A model generated the notes under the pieces. The model had not been told where the DNA came from. It searched no databases and saw only the letters and a program-made list of their open reading frames with translations. The position numbers and the translations under genes were made by a program. From contig NC_074712.1 in NCBI RefSeq assembly GCF_947242115.1, positions 48,303,838 to 48,367,837 of the forward strand: a stretch of 64,000 nt of DNA. The letters are read 5' to 3'. Shown one piece after another: positions 57,301 to 64,000 of this stretch. Positions within the stretch are counted from its first letter, which is position 1. Each line of letters starts with the position of its first letter. Source of the stretch: Biomphalaria glabrata. Taxonomy: Eukaryota > Mollusca > Gastropoda > Planorbidae.

Positions 57301-57793
57301 TCTATTTCATTTGCTTCTTGATTCACAACATAGTCAACAGGTTCTATGTGCTCTCTAGAATCAACAGGGTCAAGTTCTCTAGCCACATCAGATTTAGGGC
57401 TGTTGTCAACATTTACAAGTTGTATGTCATTAATATCATCGGTGCTGACATAATGCTTATCGACTGACTCTTGGCCTTCTTGTATATGTGTGTCATCTAC
57501 CTTTCCTTCTCTGGTCTCATCATTTTTATCATTAACCAACCATTTGGAGTCTGCAATCTTTACATCTTCGATACAATCTTCACCAAAACATTGATTCCTT
57601 AGAAGTTTTTCCGTTGATTCAGCATAAGGATTTCCTCTTGAGAAAAGCAACACAGTAGAACAAACTAGAAATGTCACTGTAGAAAGAAATCAAATGTTAC
57701 TCTTAACAAAAATACAAAGTAATTCAATATCAATATTTTACTGAATTGATATGTGAGCCCACAAAACAAGGCAAAAAAAAGGCTATCTAACAT
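54323..57793 (-). CDS. TXNDC15: Thioredoxin domain-containing protein 15, five exons (first tentative)
   Basis: In vertebrates this is a type I membrane protein with a lumenal thioredoxin fold, needed for cilium formation and mutated in Meckel-type ciliopathy. Exons in transcript order: 57793-57742 (tentative), 57676-56958, 55603-55407, 55214-55087, 54534-54323. The sum is 1308 bp, 435 residues (human 360). Seen: a hydrophobic N-terminal segment fit for a signal peptide (TFLVCSTVLLF), a long acidic, Ser/Thr/Asn-rich region with several N-glycosylation sequons, then the fold with MFYAPWCHFCARTAPHYNAL (Cys 291 and 294), LNARFGTVAVPNVMLF, RFNHTIRVLE, LLPDKHVKLE, GPLPS, a membrane span (WLLWLSWTFVIMCSTYSFV, about 394-412) and a short cytosolic tail. 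Exon 2 opens with TG, so the start is either in exon 1 or an ATG formed across the junction (418 residues). Exons 2-5 are secure. Confidence 0.93.
55925..55984. mobile_element. hAT-like end fragment (TXNDC15 intron)
   Basis: GGAACACTAGGGTTCTGCAG and ATTGGGAAATACTG resemble the right part of the hAT-like MITE at 20,012. Only about 60 bp is recognisable. Confidence 0.4.
56015..56460 (+). mobile_element. Old LINE remnant (family L-A; TXNDC15 intron)
   Basis: The series TTTGACAAAGTTCACCACCT, ACTGTAAACTCTGGTGTCCT and ATTTTCAGATGACAGCATAT follows the reverse-transcriptase part of the LINE at 60,716, then jumps to TTTGAATATGCATTATCTGT, skipping the intervening region. It is heavily mutated, so it predates the other copies. 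Antisense to TXNDC15. Confidence 0.7.
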
Positions 57794-57799
57794 TTTTGA

Positions 57800-58740
57800 G
57801 TCACACAAGAGTATAATGAGGGATAAGATGCTATTGTCTTAAGGGAATAGTAAGAACAATAATTTAACAAGGATAAATCATTTTTAAAAATGTAGTGTGG
57901 TGGAAATATAATCACACTCAAAAAGTATACAAATTATTGCTTTGGGGTGAGGGAATGTTGTTTGGTAACTTTAGCACTTGACCACATGGACCTTACCCTC
58001 TTTGATATAATATCTATTTTAAACTATTACATTACAGTATTTATCTTTTTTTTTGTATCTAATGGAAGATACTTTCAGTTTTTCCCTAGGTCTAAATATT
58101 ACAGAGCTACAAAATTCCAACTTAAATATTCCAAAATAGCAGTGATTGGGCTAAAAGTGATCAATATAATATATAATATATTATATTTGTAAATGAGAGT
58201 TTTTCAGATCTATCTATATGTGCTAATAGATCAATAGATACTAAATCTGGACTGTCTAGTTGAAGAATTAACTAGAGTTGAGTCCCTATTAGCACACAGG
58301 CATGAGTTGTCAGTACCTTGGTGGAAATAGTTTAATTCTGCTTTATTTTTTATAGTTCTGTATTTAACTACTAAATAGGTATAATGCAGGCTCCATATTT
58401 TTACATTTTCATTGAATTGTTTAGATATTTCTCTATACAACATAGATCAGCTTAAAATCAAGGTAGACAAGTATGAACAATCATTTGAATTTTTCTGAAA
58501 TAATGAACATGGGTCCGGGTTAGTGGGATTTTTTTAGCTAAAGACTCATTAGCGTATTAGCTTATAAATAGATGGAGAAACATGATGTTAGATAGATTGA
58601 ATTAATGAACTAAAATGAAATAGGCTGGGGTGCTCACTCTTTATCACTCTATTCCCCCAGAGCAAATCATGCGAAGAGCAGTTTATCAAGCTTAAAATTC
58701 CCTTAAAAATTAGAGATTAATATATATATATATTTTATTT
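57800..58740. other. Upstream flank of TXNDC15
   Basis: No coding exon recognised. The promoter should lie here or within the AGATCT-rich block beyond; no specific site can be supported. Confidence 0.35.
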
Positions 58741-58767
58741 TTAAACATATATTGGAAATGTCGATGG

Positions 58768-58840
58768 TCTTAGGCGACCCCTGACAAATGGTCATTCGAT
58801 CCCCAAAGGAGTCATGACCCACAGGTTTAGTACTCCTGTA
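58768..58840 (-). mobile_element. hAT-like terminal fragment
   Basis: The plus strand reads TTAGGCGACCCCTGACAAAT, then CCCCAAAGGAGTCATGACCC and ACAGGTTTAGTACTCCTGTA. The complement is the common hAT end with GTGGGTCRYGACCCCTTTGG. Only one end is present. Confidence 0.5.
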
Positions 58841-58859
58841 CTACAGTTACCGTTCTGGT

Positions 58860-60060
58860 ACTTACTTATAATTAATATTTAATAATGTCTATAATCTATA
58901 TATATTACATGTAAAGAGTAGTATAGACTAGTATAAAGTTATAATGTATAACTTTCATGACTACTCATGAAAAAAAAAAAGTATAGATCTAGATCTAGTC
59001 ATCAGTGTAACAGTATATATAGTAATACTAATAGTTAGTAGATTAAGTAGTGAAAGTGAGTCTCTTCGGCTATACGCTATAGTAATATGGCCATGTAAAT
59101 AATACCCATTTATCCTACTTCATATCTAGATCTATAAATCTAAATATTTTTTATACTAGACTAGTGACTAGCCTTGAATACAATAATATAATGAAAAGAT
59201 AATATGTACTACTTTTAATAGAGACTTAGTAGAGTCTAGATCTATGATCTAGATCAGTGATGCCCAAAATAAGGCCCGCGGGCCAGATGACATGATACCA
59301 TCCAGCCCGATGAAATGTCAGCACAAAGTCTTAAAAATCCGGCGGCATTCTTGGTTTGAGACGCAAATAAAAGATTGTTAAACTAAACTACGCCAAGAGA
59401 ATGGAAGTTTGGTGGGAATATTTACTAAAGAGACAAGAAAATGAGTCAGTTGTAAACAACAATATATATATATATTTAACTTTTAAGTAGATATTATATA
59501 ATATAATTATTTATAAGTAAATAAATGAAGCTTTTTTTCTGACGCGTGAAAAAGAAAAAGTTTTAGATAAATTTCAAATATCCCATCCATTAATTAATGA
59601 CAGTAGTCAGTAGTGAATAGTGACAGTAGAGACTTGAGTAGACTTATCATCATGTCATGATCTTATGACTTATCTAAAGACTAAATCAAGTAAATCTTAT
59701 ATAGTCTAGATCTAGAGTCTAGACTTATTCTTATTCTAGATTTTAGTAGATATGCTGCTTTTATTACTAATTACTAATATACTTAGTCTTAGTTGACTTA
59801 GACTCTTATAACTTACTTATATACTCTTAGTAACTCTTAGACCTTAGTAATACTAGATTATAATTACTAATATATAATAAATATAATATAACTAATAACT
59901 ACTACTAGATCTAGATAATCTAGATCTAATTATTCTAATACTAATAGTAATAGTAATACTACTTTATTGACTTTAACTTTAAGTTAAACTTTAACTTTTT
60001 TTTTTAGTAAAAGAAAATGTTAGTGTTTCGCTCTAGAGTAGCAGATCTACATCTATTATA
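58860..60060. repeat. AGATCT/TCTAGA-rich low-complexity DNA
   Basis: Dense TAGATCTAGATCTAGTC-, CTAGAT- and TAATACTAATA-like words, interrupted by the hAT end at 59,255 and an (AT)n at about 59,460. The composition matches 38,900-39,340. Confidence 0.55.
59255..59400 (+). mobile_element. hAT-like terminal fragment
   Basis: It opens CAGTGATGCCCAAAATAAGG, then CCCGCGGGCCAGATGACATG, matching the CAGTG...GGCCCGCGGGCC type of hAT end. The other end was not found. Confidence 0.5.
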
Positions 60061-60284
60061 GTATTTAATTGATACTGGTTATAATTACCAAATGTCTGAA
60101 CATCAATAAAAAACATAACTGCTGAAAAGTAACTCAAAAGGACTTTCTTTTAGTTTATTATAGGATATAGTTTATAAACTATCATCCATGATATTTCAAT
60201 ACCCTGATCTAAAGTAATAGAGAGTAATCTCCCTTAAACTTGGAGGCTAGCCAGGTTTTTCTTTTCTTATAATCTAGACTAGAG

Positions 60285-60312
60285 TTATATATATATATAT
60301 ATATATATTTAT
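60285..60312. repeat. (AT)n microsatellite
   Basis: About 26 bp of alternating AT followed by TTATAT variants. Confidence 0.8.
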
Positions 60313-60581
60313 ATACATTTATTTATTTAGTGGGTGGTCAATTTCAATTCAAACAATTAAATCTATGTAGGCCTATATATCTAGATGATTTCTATGAGAA
60401 TGTACTGCTGGTGTCCGTTAAACTATATGTATGTATCTATGTATTTTATCTTAGAAAACACAGACTTCAAAAAGAAAGATGAATAGGCCTACGTCATACA
60501 CGTGTAGGCCTATATGTATGTTGTTATATAATATGTAGATCTATATATGAATGGCTATTGGTCATTATTGACTCATAATTT

Positions 60582-60706
60582 GAGTTTTTCGGCATTTATT
60601 TGCGTACCATATACTGTGGAAGTCTTATTGTCTATGTGTATCACCAAGTCAGCTAGTTCTTCTTCTGTCCCTTCTAGGCCATCTATGTCATCAGCAAAGC
60701 GCAATT
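60582..60706 (-). mobile_element. LINE fragment, downstream half of an interrupted copy
   Basis: The minus strand encodes LKLRFADDIDGLEGTEEELA and then a STVYG-type stretch, the catalytic YADD-box region and thumb of a reverse transcriptase. Its upstream half is at 62,072-62,430; a plus-strand LINE sits between. Confidence 0.8.
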
Positions 60707-60715
60707 TAAGTAATT
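60707..60715. repeat. Left target-site duplication of LINE 60716-62062
   Basis: TAAGTAATT, repeated exactly at 62,063-62,071. Confidence 0.8.
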
Positions 60716-62062
60716 AGTATCACTTACCAGCATCACATATAAAATTCTAGAACACATAATATAATATGTAGCAAAATCATAAACCACTTCGACAAACATA
60801 ATGTCCTTACACAATACCAAAATGGCTATAGGAAATATAGATCATGTGAAACACAACTAATAGGAGTAATTGATGATTTTTCAAAAGGTTTAGATAATAG
60901 ATGCTAGACTATACCTTGCTAAATTTTTTCCAAGGCTTTTGACAAAGTTCACCACCATAGTTTGCTTAAAAAACTAAAATATTTCGGCATTAATGGTCGA
61001 TTGCATCAGTGGATTAAGGATTTTCTGATAGGGAGAGAACAAACTGTAATATTAAATGGCTCTAAATCAACACCAATAACAGTAAACTCGGGTGTACCAC
61101 AAGGAACAGTCTTATAGGTCCACTATTATTTTTAATTTACATAAATGATTTACCAAATTGCATTAGTTCAGGAACAAAAATCAGATTATTTGCAGACTAC
61201 TGCATAATATATAGAACAATAAAAACAACACAAGACACAGAAATTTTACAAAGATAATTAGATGAATTACAGAAATGGGAATCAAATTGGAGCATGTCTT
61301 TCCACTCAGAAAAATGTCAGTTATTAAGAGTAACAAAAAAAAAAGTAAAACAAATTAATTTCACTTATCTTATTCATAGTAAACCGGTAACACAGACTAA
61401 AAACGCAAAATATCTAAGTGTTATAATAAATGAAAAACTTTCATGGAATCCCCATATTGATGAAACTATCAAAAAATCAAACAAAGCATTAGGGTTTATT
61501 AGAAGAAATTTCTATAAATCAAATAAGAACATAAAACTAAAATGTTATTTAACCTTGGTTAGGCCAATAATAGAATATGCATCCTCTCTTTGGGACCCCT
61601 CAACTCAAGTAAACATTAAGAAACTGGAACAGACACAAAATAGAGCAGTGAGATTCATAACAAACGAATATTCACTTTTGACTAGAGTAACACCTTTAGT
61701 AAAATCACTACATTTAGAAAGCCTTCAGGATAGATAAGACTTAAAAGTAAAGTAGCAATTATACATAAAACACTGAACCATAATCTTCAAATACAAAAAC
61801 AAAATTTAATAAAATACTCAGAAAGACACAAAGATACAGGCACATTCCTCATTCCATATGCTAGGACAAATTTTTACTAATACTCCTTCTTCCCTAGTGC
61901 TATTAGAGCATGGAATGGGTTGCCTGAGCTAGCCAGGAAAACCGGTGACTTGGCGGAGTTTAGGTCATTGGTTAATATGCATGACTAAGTGCATGACGCG
62001 TATGACGTAATCATCTTCTTTTTTGAAGTAACGTCTGTATTATATAAGATAAGATAAGAAGA
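60716..62062 (+). mobile_element. 5'-truncated LINE (family L-A), inserted in another LINE
   Basis: It starts inside the reverse transcriptase (RPISLTSIT is encoded at the left, with stops and frameshifts soon after) and continues through YFGINGRLHQWIKDFLIGRE, IRLFADYCIIYRTI (ADY in place of the catalytic ADD) and an open stretch 61,294-61,737 with LSWNPHIDETIKKSNKALGF and YLTLVRPIIEYASSLWDPS. It ends in (GATAA)n-like sequence. A 9-bp target duplication flanks it. The layout is CR1/Jockey-like, with no nuclease left in this copy. Confidence 0.9.
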
Positions 62063-62071
62063 TAAGTAATT
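62063..62071. repeat. Right target-site duplication of LINE 60716-62062
   Basis: TAAGTAATT, identical to 60,707-60,715. Confidence 0.8.
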
Positions 62072-62430
62072 CTTCTTCCTCCATGTTTTCAGAACCTTCG
62101 TAGCCGTTGTTCTGGCAATAGTATCTTATCAACTAGTCCAAAATAACCAAAGAACATTATAGTTAACAAGATAGACTTATGATTAGACTTCCTAATCAAG
62201 ACTTTCAGAGTATTTCAAATGATGCATTTATTCACAACTGGGAAGTCAGTCTTTACACTATCGAGAACATCTTCCATATTATATTAGCCTTTCAAGATAT
62301 TGAAAAGAGTTGGTGAGAGTAGACAGCCTTGTCTTACTCCAACTGTGGTTTTAAACCAGTCCCCAATGCTATTGTTAAAGTACACCACACTATATAGTGG
62401 CCTCCGTGTATAGAGGTTAAATTCTGGATT
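62072..62430 (-). mobile_element. LINE fragment, upstream half of an interrupted copy
   Basis: The minus strand reads SIGDWFKTTVGVRQGCLLSP, then TLFNIL, the RT region just before the YADD box, then about 130 bp of less clear sequence, then ENMEEEELLK, which continues into 60,706 across the insertion. Frame breaks are present. Confidence 0.75.
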
Positions 62431-62780
62431 ACTTTTATTATGTTTTTTATTTCACCTTCACCTATCACTTAGTCTTTTGGACATTTGGTGAAAGTGAAAG
62501 GTGATATATGAATGATATTGTATGTATCTATAATGACGTAGTATGAAATATAGATGTGTGTTTGACTGTGAGCACGTGTGTTTTTTTTCCTTCACCTTAG
62601 ATTTTATCAAAGACAGTTTAAATTAAAAGATTTTACAATGCAGGATGATACTAAATAGCATAACACTTTTTATGTAACAATGAATTAGCCTAAATCTGTA
62701 GGCTTACACCCTTAACAAACAACAAAAGACCCATATTTCTTATAGCTATATATTAGTGTTATTGTGAACTGAACTGGACT
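62431..62780. other. Gene-free stretch
   Basis: AT-rich linker between two LINE remnants; nothing recognised. Confidence 0.4.
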
Positions 62781-64000
62781 TCTGTCAGTAGAAGGAAAGA
62801 TATTTGCTCGAGTATTGCTAAACCGACTAACCCACTCTATAGTGGACTAAGAGTTATCTGAAAGCCAATTTTGGCTTTAAGAGCAGAACCTAAACCTATA
62901 CGCTGCCTTTGTGGCCCTCACCAAGGCTTGCGACACGGTCATTTGTGATGGTTTGTGGAGGATTTTGGCCAGGCTGCGATGCCCATGCTCACCTACATTC
63001 CAATCCATTCTGAAGCAGTTTCACGTGGGAAAAAAGGCCAGATCAGACACAATGGTGATATGTCTGATCACTTCCCAATAGAAAATGGCGTGAAGCAGGG
63101 CTGTGTACTTGCTCCTACTCTATTCGCTATCTTCTTTGGCATAATGCTGGGTCAAATGAGGCAGCGATTGCACGAAGGCATCGACATCAGGTTTCGTTCA
63201 GACGGCAATGTGTTCAATCTTCGACGTCTACTATCCCTTACAAAAACAAAAGAGATGGTCACAGAGGAGCTTTTCTATGCCGATTATTGCGCCCTGCTAG
63301 CTCACAATGAACATGATCTCCAGAACGCGTCAACGAATTTGCATACGCTGCCGCCTCTTTCAGTTTATCTATAAACCTCGGGAAAACAGAAGTCATGTTC
63401 TAGAACTCACTCAATAAAACCTACTCAGCCCCAAAGATCACCGTAATCGGACAGCCCTTTCACATATCTGGGTAGAATAGTATCAAATGTGCCTCACATT
63501 TAAGGGAAGTTGATAACCGTGTGGCCAGGGCCAGTGGCGATTTTGGACGGCCAATCAATGTCTACCAAGCGGTGGTTCCCTCAACCCTTCTATATGGATC
63601 TGTGACATAGGTACTATACAGAAAGCAATTAAGATTATTTGAATGCTTTCACCAAAGATGCTTGCGCTCCATCATGGACATACGGTGGCAAGACCGCACT
63701 ACTAACAGCAATGTCCTTGCGAACGCCGGTATGGACAGTATAGAAGGACTTCTTATGGTCCGACAGTTACACTGGGCAGGGCTGGTATCCTGTAAGGGAG
63801 ACGAACGTATGCCAAATGCAGTTTTTTTTGGTGAGCTAATAGGTGGTCGACGTAACAGAGGTGCCAAACGGAAACGCTTTTAAGACCAGCTTAGGCGCCA
63901 TCTTGCCTAGCTGACATAGAAGAGAACACCTGGTTGCATGCGGCCTCAGAACGAGACAGCTGGAGGTCACTCACAAAGGCCGCGGGATACACATTTGAGA
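62780..64000 (+). mobile_element. Decayed LINE related to 5240-9194, cut by the window edge
   Basis: In shifting frames it shows KIFARVLLNRLTHSIVD, AAFVALTKACDTVICDGLW, a 139-codon open piece with GVKQGCVLAPTLFAIFFG, FRSDGNVFNLRRL and ELFYADYCALLAH, then a 73-codon piece with MDIRWQDRTTNSNVL and MVRQLHWAGLV, and near the end EENTWLHAASERDSW. The order and wording parallel the intact LINE at 5240-9194 (FNLARL, LLFADDAALVSH, RRLRWLGHV). The ADD box reads ADY, and there are several stops and frameshifts. The zinc-finger end would lie beyond 64,000. Confidence 0.85.

Overview
The window looks like nuclear DNA of a snail, most likely a freshwater pulmonate of the Biomphalaria/Bulinus kind. The evidence is AT-rich sequence, small exons split by long GT-AG introns, three animal housekeeping genes, tRNA-derived SINEs, LINEs that end in short simple repeats, and long tracts rich in AGATCT/TCTAGA. 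The species call is inference; animal and probably molluscan is firmer.

Layout. 1-15,000 has no recognisable host gene. It holds repeats and one LINE with an uninterrupted 1058-codon endonuclease/reverse-transcriptase frame (5240-9194, minus), flanked by a 12-bp direct repeat. 15,610-38,791 (minus) is a complete tubulin cofactor D gene (TBCD). I could join 36 exons in one consistent frame to 1205 residues. Its introns hold SINEs, TTAA-flanked MITE-like elements, a 48-bp minisatellite, LINE remnants and a partial copy of one of its own exons. 38,792-40,723 separates it from the divergent gene and contains tandem units with long G runs.

40,724-50,655 (plus) is a complete 14-exon RSAD1/HemW-like radical-SAM gene (425 residues). 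Its last intron carries a LINE with an 11-bp target duplication. 54,323 to about 57,793 (minus) is TXNDC15, a membrane-anchored thioredoxin-fold protein; only its first exon is uncertain. 57,800-64,000 is repeat country: AGATCT-rich DNA, hAT-like ends, one LINE inserted into an opposite-strand LINE with a 9-bp target duplication, and a decayed LINE running off the window edge.

The three host genes do not form a pathway: tubulin dimer assembly and disassembly (TBCD), probable mitochondrial heme trafficking (RSAD1), and ER/ciliary membrane function (TXNDC15). They are ordinary neighbours. The more unusual content is in the mobile elements: two kinds of short TTAA-ended elements, one of which exists as 256-bp and identically deleted 81-bp forms, and several insertions datable by intact target duplications. 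I saw no LTR retrotransposon, retroviral or Polinton-like material, no CRISPR array, and no rRNA or stand-alone tRNA gene.
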